The position numbers and the translations under genes were made by a program. Positions 55,903 through 64,000 of a stretch of 64,000 bases of DNA are shown in pieces. Each line of letters begins with the position of its first letter. The stretch's first letter is position 1. This DNA is from Globodera rostochiensis. Its lineage: Eukaryota > Nematoda > Chromadorea > Rhabditida > Heteroderidae. The stretch is from positions 223,337 through 287,336 of the forward strand of contig JAEVLN010000048.1 of NCBI GenBank assembly GCA_018350325.1, given 5' to 3'. The notes under the pieces are model-generated. The model did no database searches. It saw nothing but the letters and a program-made list of their open reading frames with translations, and had not been told where the DNA came from.

Positions 55903-57298
55903 ATGGATGGATGCTCGATGACATCAAAATCATCCTCATCATTCGTTTCAACGAATACGAATTTACAACTGTTGCCAATGTTGAACTTTGAGGACGAATT
56001 ATTTGGTGTCCAGGTTTGGTGCTAGAAAAGAATTCGATTTTAAGGGAGTATTGTATTGTTGGAATTAGTATTCAGGGTTATTCTGCTAATTAGTTTATTG
56101 TTGGGAACCCCAAAATCGGGATTGGTTAAATTTTGGACGTGAAGTTCTCAGAACTTTCATTCAGGGGCGTATCTAGAAATATTTTCGGGGGGGGGGGAAA
56201 GCCGATTCTTAGGGGTATTCTTATGGGTGCATTTCCGTTTTACTCCATTTTTGGGTGGCTCGGCGGTGCCGATAGGCGCCGCCGAAGAAAATTTTTGGAA
56301 ATTTTAGTGATAAGAAAATTGAATAGTGCAAAACAAAAGGGTCCCCCGCTTGTTTTTTTCCTCAAATTTCATTTCGGGGGGGGGGGGGAATCCCCCCCCC
56401 CTAAATACGCGCCTGCTTTCATTGCATAGTACCTCGGAATGGATAGTGCGAAATTTAACTTTGTGTTTGCATTAGTTTTATTTATTTCTCTAGGATTCGG
56501 ATGTGAGCTTTGTAACGGCATGGGACCCGTTATCTGATGTTGATAGGGAAGAAAGCGATGATTCGAATTGGGACGACATTGACCCAGAACTTCAAACATT
56601 AAGAGCTGTGAGTGAATCACCAAGCGATAATAATAGTGGTGAAAAGTCGCCGTTGCGGTGAGTCAATTATATGTTTGGTTTTTGGATCTTATTACTAGGG
56701 CGAGGATATTTAGTTAAGAAAAAGCTCTAGATAGTGGCGAAAAAGCGCCAAAATAGTGGCCAAAATGCGGGTTCATAAGCGAAAATAGTGATGAAAAAAT
56801 GACAAAGAAGCTTAAAAACTTGTTTTTTACACGGTAAAATTAGCAATCAGTAGGGTGCTACTTTTAGGCAAAAAAAAATTGCAAAAAGTCGCCTACAAAA
56901 TTCTATCAAGAAAAAAATACGAATTTTATATTTTTTTATGAAAATTTTTCAAAAATTTAGTGATCTTGGCAAGAAAATTAGGATTTTATTTCATTTTTTA
57001 ATGAAATTTTTTGAAAAAACGCCCAAATAGTGGCGAAAATAGTGACGAAAAGCCATTTTTTGCCAAAATAGTTTCACTATTTTAGTGACGTTAAAACGAC
57101 AAAATTTTCGACTAAAAACATGTTTTTCGTGCATAACTCGTCAAAACAAAGCTGCAGAAAAAATAGTTAAATAACTAAAAACCTCGCCTTAATTATTACT
57201 ATAGTGTTCTATCACCATGGAACGCCGATGATAAATCACCCGAATTCATCAAATCTAATGTTGTTTCTTGCTACGGACGACGTTGGAAATGGAAATGA
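55903..57298 (+). CDS. Small acidic protein of unknown function, 122 aa
   Basis: Exons 55903-56013, 56494-56657 and 57205-57298 join with matching phases. The N-terminus is Ser/Thr-rich (MDGCSMTSKSSSSFVST), then LPMLNFEDELFGVQ, a strongly acidic centre (SDVDREESDDSNWDDIDPEL), SP-dipeptide motifs (ESPSDNN, KSPLRVLSPW, DKSPEF) and a basic end (YGRRWKWK). The composition suits an intrinsically disordered, possibly phosphorylated protein. No family recognised. Introns 1 and 2 contain repeat fragments, including the GGCGGTGCCGATAGG palindrome at 56262 and G/C-runs. An upstream open stretch at 55691-55810 might be another exon. Confidence 0.55.
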
Positions 57299-57527
57299 AT
57301 ATAAAGCTCTATTATTAAATTATTCATTTTTCCGTCAATGGCTTCGCATAATCCAATGTGATGAATTTCTATTGTTACTTCTGAATAATTTTTGCAAATT
57401 CGTTTTATAAATGTGTAAATTGCTGGCATTTTAGTTGTGCTAAAAATTTCTCAATGTTTTATTAATACTTTGCACAATTTTTTGAGTTATAATTACTAAG
57501 TAACTGAAAATTAGCAAGCTCGTCATT

Positions 57528-59901
57528 ATGTCTCTACCGCAATTTGATCTGCCTGAATGTGTGTCGAATCCGACCGGATGGGGGCCGAGTGCCGTCAAGA
57601 ACAGTCCGGCACTTGCAGAATTTATTGGCCTTCCGTATCAGCATTTCAACAAATGCGATCGTGTTGGCCGTATTGTCGATTGGTTGGGCGTCGATCGCTT
57701 TTACAAAAAGGGCGAAACGCGTAATTTTATTGTTATTTTGCAGAAACAATCCCTATCTTTAAAGGTGATCGGTATAATGAACGCGTGTATGGTTCGTCGG
57801 CGACGGCGGGGGTTCAGTTCGATTACATTCATGACAACGAAGATTTGAACTTCCAATTGGTTGATTCCAGCCGTCCACAGAAGCCGCAGAAGCCCTATCG
57901 TCGGCAATTTCAATTTGTATACACTCAAATTTATACTTGAAGTATGAGTTTGATTTTAGCGTAAATTTGCTCAACGTGAGCAGGAGCGTCGTGAATATGA
58001 GAAGTACAATGTGCCGACAAAGATGAAGCGGAGCATCCTCAAGTATTTTTCCCGTTTTGTTTGAACTCATCATTGAATAGAATCGCTAAAATTGCATCAG
58101 CCTTTGGGTTTACGATTCCCCCGTGCGCTTCTTTCCTTTTCAGGGAACAGCAAAAGGCGTACAAAGTGTTCTTGCGAAGAGGCGGTGGCGCCCGGGGCGG
58201 AGCTCAGCGATCAACTGGCCGCCGCTATAATGACCGACAGTCGGGCAAAGGACGACAGCCTTCGGTGCAAGTTCGGCCCGATTGGGCGGTGTTGAAGGAG
58301 TTAGACTTTGTGCAACTTAACAAACTTTATCTTCCCAATATTGAGCCCGGAAAAGACATGTGAGTCGTTTTCTGTAGCTTACGCTTCTCAGAGGATGGGT
58401 TTTAGACCGGGTGAAACGTACGGGACCCTTCACTTTTACGATAAAGCAGTGATGGACAAAGTGAGCGTCAAAAATCCAATGCAATTGGAGAAGTTTCATG
58501 CGTCTTTTTACTCATTGACTACCACCGAAGACCCGGTGTTCCGTAAGGTGAACATTTTCGTTGGTTTGGCCAACCTCTGCTGAGTGAGTTAAGTTGTCAT
58601 GTAACAATATCGGCAATGTGTTCGCCACCGACATCATTTTGGCCACAATTATGGCTGCCAACCGATCGGTTAACAGTTGGGATTTGATCGCTTATCGAAT
58701 TGATGACAAACTTTTCTTTGACAAACGGTCCACTTCCGCCATTTCTCCAATTGGTATGGAATTCAAATTTATCAGAAAAACAGTAACAAAGTTTCAAAAC
58801 TAAATTAAAATTCGTATTGCGACTTGAAAAAACTTGCCTATTTTTTGTCCTTTTAGACGCTTTTTGGGTTAGCGAAACTTCGCCCGACCCGCCTAGCGGA
58901 GATGCGCCGGGAATTAACAATGTCAATGACTTGGCCTCCGAAGCGCTGTACATCAATCAGAATTTTCGTCGTCAAGTGCTGAAGAGAGATGGAAAAGTCC
59001 ACAAATTCGAAGAGGAGCGAATTCCTTTTGAAGACGAACAATTGGGAAGGGCTGACAGTGCGTACAAATATCGAACATGGAACTTGGGGACAATGGCCAA
59101 TGGAACCCCGATAATTCTCGTGGCGCGAACGGAACATGACGCCGTGATGCTCGGCGGAACGAGTGTGAAAGAAGTGCAAAAGCTCACCATAAAAGCATTC
59201 AACGAGTGGGACAGTTCGGTGAGTGCTGCTCGCGTGTTTTCTAAGACAGCTCAGATGTACTAGAATTTTAAGTCTAAATTTTTATTTTTTCTTTGACATT
59301 ATGAGATGAGAAGGAAACATCAAAAAAGTGCTGCATGTAAAATTGACGCATGGTTTTTATACAGCAAAGTGGCGGTGTCGACTGGCGCTCCAAATTGGAC
59401 ATACAAAAGGGAGCGGTACTGGCGACAGAAATGCGAAATAATTCGTTTAAATTGGCAAAATGGACGCTCCAAGCGATGCTAGCCGGTTCCGACTACATTA
59501 GGCTAGGGTAGGTTCGCTTTTTAAATCGTACCATTGCGTTTCTTGTCGTCCTCGCAACCCTTTAAGCTATGTGAGTCGTGTGAACACACGCAGCAGCACC
59601 CAACACGTCATCCTCGGTTCTCAACAATTTCGCCCTACCGAATCGGCCAGCAACATGAACTTGAACCTGGACACTTGCTGGGGCATTTTGCGAGCAATCA
59701 TCGACTTTTTCATGGAAAGACCGCCTGGAAAATATTTGATGATGAAGGATCCTTTTCAGGTGGGCGGAAGTTGCTTATTTGGTGATTGACTAATTTTCTT
59801 TTAAGCAAGTGGTGCGGATTTATTCTTTGCCCGAGAAAACTTTCGATTCCAGCGAAGGCGAATCTGACCAGAATTCTGAGGGTGAAGGGGACGCGGACTA
59901 A
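57528..59901 (+). CDS. eif-3.D: Eukaryotic translation initiation factor 3 subunit D (eIF3d)
   Basis: Ten exons (57528-57720, 57744-57916, 57960-58042, 58144-58359, 58406-58547, 58594-58753, 58857-59218, 59365-59507, 59567-59759, 59806-59901) join with every phase correct, giving 586 aa. The protein opens [20 protein letters not shown], the conserved eIF3d start. Other family blocks: [129 protein letters not shown] and [20 protein letters not shown], with an acidic C-terminus. eIF3d is the cap-binding subunit attached to the edge of the eIF3 complex on the 40S ribosome. The middle segment is Gly/Arg-rich ([12 protein letters not shown]). Length is near that of other animal eIF3d proteins. Confidence 0.96.
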
Positions 59902-60212
59902 ATGTTGATGGTGCTTTTAGTTATGTTCTTGTCAAATGGCTTTCGTGTAGAACATTGAGTGATTGTTTAGAATGGGAATTGTTAATTGTTTCTGATCAGT
60001 GAGTCACACTCGCCCGAGTTTTTTTATGGATATGGCCGTGCATTTTCGTTTTCTTGGCTTCGTTCCAACCCGTTAACATTGCCTTCTCGACTCTGCCCAT
60101 TGTATTCATAGGGAAGGCGTTGAGGTGATGGCGTCGTCTGGACACCAATCCACCAAATTGCGTGATCCGTCCCCTTTAACAACTCTAAATGTGTAGATTG
60201 TGATAGGATCAA

Positions 60213-60840
60213 TTAGCAAGTTAAAGTCGAAAATGAATGACCGGAGATTCGTCGTTTCTCTTCCTTCGATTTAATTTCCAATAAACTACCACCGTTCATC
60301 TTATTGTACAGATTTTTCGTTTCTGTCCAATCTTTTTTTGCTTTAGCGAACAGGCGAATTCGTTTATGTTCGTTCGTTTCCAGCACATTCATATCCTTCA
60401 TTAAATTTCGCTGATTTGCATCCACCCATTCGACTCTCTGGGAATCGATAACGGAGTCAATTCGGAGAGACAAACCAACCTTTGACAACTGGTCAAAACG
60501 ATGCGTGAATAGTTTGTCAAGCTGCAAAACCATTTCCTTCAGCTAAGGCGACAGATTATTCATTTCCGCTGGTGCCCGGTCCTCTAATGCAACTGACCTT
60601 ATTGAGTTCGGAGGAATGCTCTTCTGTTGCTGTTTGTCCCCATCGTCGTCTTTCTTTCATGCCTTTCGTTATGGTCAGCAAGTTCTGAACTCCTTCGACC
60701 TCTCCAAACTGCTGGCCATTTACAGAATGCCTTTTGGCCAGGTCGATGAAAAGTGTTTGTTCGACAGCTCCGAAATATGCGGGAACATAAATGGCGAGGA
60801 GAACGGATAAGGAAAGAGGGACGGGGAATTGAAGATTCAT
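60213..60840 (-). CDS. Secreted 190-aa protein with helical C-terminal half
   Basis: Exons 60840-60598 and 60542-60213 join in phase 0. The start MNLQFPVPLSLSVLLAIYVP forms a clear signal peptide, with a likely cut after the Ala/Gly-containing stretch (AYFGA). The mature part begins VEQTLFIDLAKRHSVNGQQF and continues with charged, heptad-like helices (LKEMVLQLDKLFTHRFDQLS, RLFAKAKKDWTETKNLYNKM), ending SFSTLTC. No membrane segment follows the signal. No family recognised; in a plant-parasitic nematode a small secreted protein would be an effector candidate, but that is inference only. It lies tail-to-tail with eIF3d, about 310 bp apart. Confidence 0.6.
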
Positions 60841-60949
60841 TGAGAAAAGTGAATAAGTCAAAAGGGGGGGGATGTTTGCTGCCCAACAAATTGAATATCG
60901 CCCATCCAAGCCGTTTCACTTCACTGGTGCTACAACAACCATAAACGGA

Positions 60950-61295
60950 GGATGGCTGAGATGAAGAGGCCCTTTGAATGTGAAGGGAAGAAGGCCTTTG
61001 CCCCTTTCATCCCATGACGCATCAAACGACCCAAATTCCGAAACCGATGGAAGTCGTTTTTTTAAATTTTATTTTAAATTCGTAAATGCCGGTAACCCTA
61101 CGTTTTGCCAACTGTACATTTTTCCAACGTTAGGTTTTCGCCAACGTTAAGTTTTTCTAATGTTTAGGGTCCGGAATTCAGGTTTTAACCTATTTTTTTG
61201 TAGAATAGGGAATCATGAGAGAAGCCCAAAAATAGCAATCATTTCAAAAAAATTTTAGAATTAGAGTGACTTTTTAGTCAATATAAATCTATTTT
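60950..61295. other. Spacer, no gene seen
   Basis: AT-rich, with a short iterated 'aacgttaggttttcgccaac' block at 61125-61160. Nothing coding. Confidence 0.4.
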
Positions 61296-61299
61296 GGCT

Positions 61300-61575
61300 T
61301 TGACTCTAAATCATTCAAAAAAACACAAACTTACTACGAAAAGGCAAGTAATGATCGAATTCATGCTTTTTGAATGAGTTTTAGGCTAAAATTGATTTTT
61401 GACAAAAATTTGAATTTTTGATTGTTCGAATTCGGGTCCGGGGTTCGGAATTGCTCGAAATGGAGTTCATATTCGGAATCTACGGCCCCAAAAACCCCAA
61501 GAAACACCTTTTAATTAACTTTGGAAAAGTTCTCTTTTTTTAAAAAAGGGGCTATAAACTAAACTATTACCCTCT
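61300..61575. mobile_element. Foldback MITE, family A copy (5'-eroded)
   Basis: 'cactaacttactacgaaaagg'-type centre (61328-61346), then 'ttcgaattcgggtccggggt', 'gaatctacggccccaaaaac' and 'ttaactttggaaaag', with the family end 'aaactaaactattacc' at 61557-61572. The left half is truncated. Confidence 0.7.
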
Positions 61576-61668
61576 ATTCTTCAATTTTATTCATACTATT
61601 ATGACTCACAACTTTTCTATTTTACATTCAATTTTCAATAGCAGCGATTATAAAAAGATTTTTCAATT

Positions 61669-62051
61669 ATGGAGGCTGATAGCGGCCTGAAGTTGGCAAA
61701 ACGTAGGGAATTGATTATGTTTTGCGGTCATTTGACCATAATAATTCATTCTTTTGTGTTTAGTGAACATTTAATGCCGTATTTTTGGGTTCCTTTCATC
61801 GGCCGATTCTGCTTCTTCGCCGTCTGTGCCCTTTCTTTGTACTTTTCCCTATGGCTCTTCGCTGTGGCATGCCCAAACATTCTTTGAACATTGACTTTGA
61901 CTTTATTTTTCCCTTTCAGCCTTTCATCCCCGAGGGCGATCCTTTTCGTCGTCTGTTTCTCGCCCAACCGTTCGCCCTCCTCTTGCCTCACCTTCTCTTC
62001 TGGACATTTACGCTTTTTGCTATAATTCGCATCAAGATGTTATGTAATTAA
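61669..62051 (+). CDS. Small integral membrane protein, 108 aa
   Basis: Exons 61669-61863 and 61920-62051 join in phase 0. After a polar start (MEADSGLKLAKRREL) come hydrophobic segments: IMFCGHLTIIIHSFVFSEHL, FWVPFIGRFCFFAVCALSLY and, after EGDPFRRLFLAQPF, ALLLPHLLFWTFTLFAIIRI. About four membrane helices with short loops and no signal peptide. Function not recognised. An AATAAA lies 14 bp past the stop. The gene converges on flp-5, with only 126 bp between their stop codons. Confidence 0.6.
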
Positions 62052-62064
62052 ATTGAATGGAAGG

Positions 62065-62070
62065 AATAAA
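62065..62070 (+). terminator. AATAAA polyadenylation signal
   Basis: Lies 14 bp after the stop codon of the 108-aa membrane protein gene, in a compact convergent intergenic region. Confidence 0.5.
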
Positions 62071-62177
62071 ACAATTGTTCAAAATGATATTTATTTTCAT
62101 CAGACAGTAGCGAAACGCAATCCGATGAGATCTTTTGTAATAACATTGGGTAACATCGGAATGGGTTCAAATTGACA

Positions 62178-62844
62178 TCAGCCAAAACGTATGAACTTCT
62201 GTGCCCTTTTTGGGGATGATTTGAATGCCCTAAGTTCCGGGGAGGATGGGTACAGCTCGTCGACCGCATCGACCAACGCATCCAATTGGCTGAGTTCATC
62301 GCTGTAGTTCTAAAAATTGAAACTTTTAACAAAAAATAATTTCGAAATTACTGGTGCTGTCGAAGATCTGCCGAAACGAATCAATTTTTGTCCGGCCCGC
62401 CCAAATCGGATAAACTTAGGCTTTGGCACGCGTAACTGTCTGTCAAACCTAAAAAATGACGCTTGTTTGTTAAAAGTGCTCAAACTGTCCAATGTGAATA
62501 TATTTCATGGAAAAAAGAACGGGTCTCCTAGTCGCAGTCATGTCCGAGTGGTTAAGGAGATTGACTCGAAATCAATTGGGCTTTGCCCGCGCAGGTTCGA
62601 ATCCTGCTGACTGCGAATATGTTTTTATCTATTTTTATTGATAATATATAACAAATTCATTCCACTTTTGCTGTTTATTATTTTTAAACACGTACCATCC
62701 ATCCATGTCAGAGTCAGCCCGAATTTGTTGTTCAGACGACTGAATACATAGCAGCAGAATGGCTGCAATCACGTAAAATGTCGTAATTTCACTGAAAAAG
62801 CGTCGGGCGAACGGTCGATTGGCGGGAGAGGCGCAGCAGCTCAT
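62178..62844 (-). CDS. flp-5: FMRFamide-like neuropeptide precursor, FLP-5 type
   Basis: Minus-strand exons 62844-62696, 62448-62352 and 62309-62178 join with phases 2 and 0 correct, giving 125 aa. Exon 1 encodes MSCCASPANRPFARRFFSEI followed by a hydrophobic signal segment (TTFYVIAAILLLCIQSS). Exon 2 carries VPKPKFIRFG-R and AGQKLIRFG-R. Exon 3 has an acidic spacer (DELSQLDALVDAVDELYPSS) and ends KR-AQKFIRFG-stop. Each peptide ends in RFG (amidation donor Gly) and is bounded by R or KR cleavage sites. In C. elegans flp-5 yields peptides of the KFIRFamide type, including one with a PKPKFIRF ending, which this matches closely. Secreted peptides act on neuropeptide GPCRs; flp-5 peptides affect muscle and pharynx. 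The first intron contains a tRNA-Ser gene on the other strand. Confidence 0.92.
62534..62615 (+). tRNA. tRNA-Ser-CGA: tRNA-Ser (anticodon CGA)
   Basis: 82 nt folding as a type II tRNA. The acceptor stem GCAGTCA pairs with TGACTGC, discriminator G. D arm TGTCCGAGTGGTTAAGGAG (A box). The anticodon arm ATTGACTCGAAATCAAT has loop anticodon CGA, reading UCG. The long variable arm TGGGCTTTGCCCGC is typical of Ser tRNAs. T arm GCAGGTTCGAATCCTGC (B box). All stems are intact, so it is likely functional. It lies inside intron 1 of flp-5, transcribed in the opposite direction. Confidence 0.96.
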
Positions 62845-62859
62845 CTTTTGATCCAAAAA

Positions 62860-64000
62860 CAATATTAGGATGAATTTGGTAGAGCCTAAATTTGAAGGAA
62901 ATATTTGAATGAATGGTCTGGTCTGTTTGTGGAAGGGAGCGAAGAAAGGGCCCCGAAATCCGTCCGTCGGATGAGAGGGGGCGGAAGGAAAGAGTTTTGA
63001 TGAGATAATGGAATTGATGATAATGGGGGGGGGGGGTGAAAGAGTTGCGCTTTTACACGTCAACTCCGATGATGGCAAATAACGGCGGGTGGAGAGCGGG
63101 TAGGAAATTTGAGAAAAAGCTATCGGCTTTCCTAAAATATGGGAGTTTATTAGGCCAAAATTGTTGCGGAAGGGAATGGGAAACACTCATTAGGCTACAA
63201 TTTTATTCCCCATATTTGCATGAAAATGCTACAAATTGAGCACTTGCGCAATTAAAAATGGAAAGTTACGAAAAAAAAGTGTCGGCTCACTTTTTGCATC
63301 CGTTTGTCGGATTTGGCGAAAGTCGATTTATCCGCCGAAAATAGACCCCCCCCCCCATCCAATGGGGCTTCTTCCTTTTTTCCCATTTCACATCATTTCT
63401 TCCCCAAGCTCGCCCATCCATTGTTTTGAGCTTTGGAAGGTAATTGGGGAAATGGGGGGGGGGGGAATTGGGGCGTGTTGGTTGGGCAGAAAGCACGGGG
63501 GGGGGGGGGGTCAGAACACAACTCTCCACCCAAGCGCCCACGACGACGATCCCTTTGTGCTCGCTCCTTTGGCCACAATTTGCATTCCGCCATCACTCCG
63601 CAGCCAAAGAATAGAGAGTCTAAGTTTGGTTTCTGTTGATGGCGTTGGGGAAAAGCCGCTTAGTGGGAATTCTTTAAAGTAGCAGTAGTTGTTGCCGTCC
63701 TCTTCACGCCAGCCAGCATCTTCATTCATTGGCATCTGCGCCCCAACATCGTCATTTCATCAGCATTATCCATCCATCTCTCCTTAACTGGCCTCTCCGT
63801 ACGCTTGGTCATCAAAATGCCGTAATTATAATTCAACGAGGGCATATGCACATGATGAACGGGGGAGGGAGGGGGGGAGGGGGGAGGGGAGGGGGTGTTG
63901 TGTTTGGGTGGCCAGCCAACTGACAAAATTTCCATTTTCTCTCCGCTCATTTTCCTTTCCTCTTCACGTCCCGCGCCCTTCCCAAAATGGGAATAAACAA
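62860..64000. other. Upstream region of flp-5, no other gene supported
   Basis: G/C-runs at 63026, 63347, 63457 and 63498, a G-rich block at 63860-63893, and otherwise mixed sequence. Open frames on both strands mirror one another and show no domain. This is the presumptive promoter side of flp-5. Confidence 0.4.

Noticed and set aside
61113..61165. Possible operator from 'aacgttaggttttcgccaacgt' iteration
   Set aside because: Looks like the eroded edge of a word-iterated repeat rather than a regulatory site; no adjacent gene start.

Overview
The window is eukaryotic and most likely from a nematode; a plant-parasitic tylenchid of the cyst-nematode type is my best guess. The gene evidence is short-exon genes with small introns, a prepro-FMRFamide-like peptide gene of the flp-5 type, a ZIC/REF-2 zinc-finger gene, a TBC-2/Armus-type Rab-GAP, eIF3d, ECH1, TCP11-like and thioredoxin. 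At least three introns use GC-AG splice sites with the reading frame conserved across them. I recall frequent GC-AG introns in cyst nematodes, but that taxonomic step is inference. Every splice model here was built by eye from sequence, phase and family knowledge; no transcript data were available.

Layout. 0-3 kb: a transposon fragment, then a 1.1-kb CT-rich satellite that stays open as a charged minus-strand reading frame. 3.1-3.8 kb (-): a small multi-pass membrane protein. 6.3-8.5 kb (+): a complete 14-exon rhodopsin-type GPCR. 11.0-14.4 kb (+): ZIC/REF-2. 15-20 kb: simple repeats and palindromic elements. 19.8-21.4 kb (-): an unassigned zinc-ribbon-like gene. 21.8-23.1 kb (+): a kelch-like gene. 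23.7-27.3 kb (-): TCP11-like. 27.4-35.5 kb: repeats around a complete ECH1 gene (30.4-32.0 kb, -). 35.6-37.0 kb: a C-rich minisatellite. 37.3-41.5 kb (+): tbc-2 (PH, coiled coil, TBC), running in phase into a beta-propeller (41.6-44.4 kb). 45.3-47.8 kb (+): a four-helix membrane protein whose intron holds a 1.24-kb TIR element with 8-bp target duplications. 50.0-54.0 kb (-): thioredoxin split by a 3.5-kb repeat-filled intron. 54.6-55.5 kb: a FLYWCH/MULE-like transposon remnant. 55.9-57.3 kb (+): an acidic protein. 57.5-59.9 kb (+): complete eIF3d. 60.2-60.8 kb (-): a secreted 190-aa protein. 61.7-62.05 kb (+): a small membrane protein. 62.2-62.8 kb (-): flp-5, with a tRNA-Ser(CGA) inside its first intron on the other strand.

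The genes do not form a shared pathway. They are housekeeping, signalling and neuropeptide genes embedded in a landscape of non-autonomous inverted-repeat elements and poly(C)/poly(G) tracts. The most unusual points are the apparent TBC-2/propeller fusion, the tRNA gene nested in the flp-5 intron, a 17-nt micro-exon in the GPCR, the frame-preserving GC-AG introns, and several palindromic repeat families, two of them built from short iterated words (GACATTTGCGG-like and CGGCGAGT-like).
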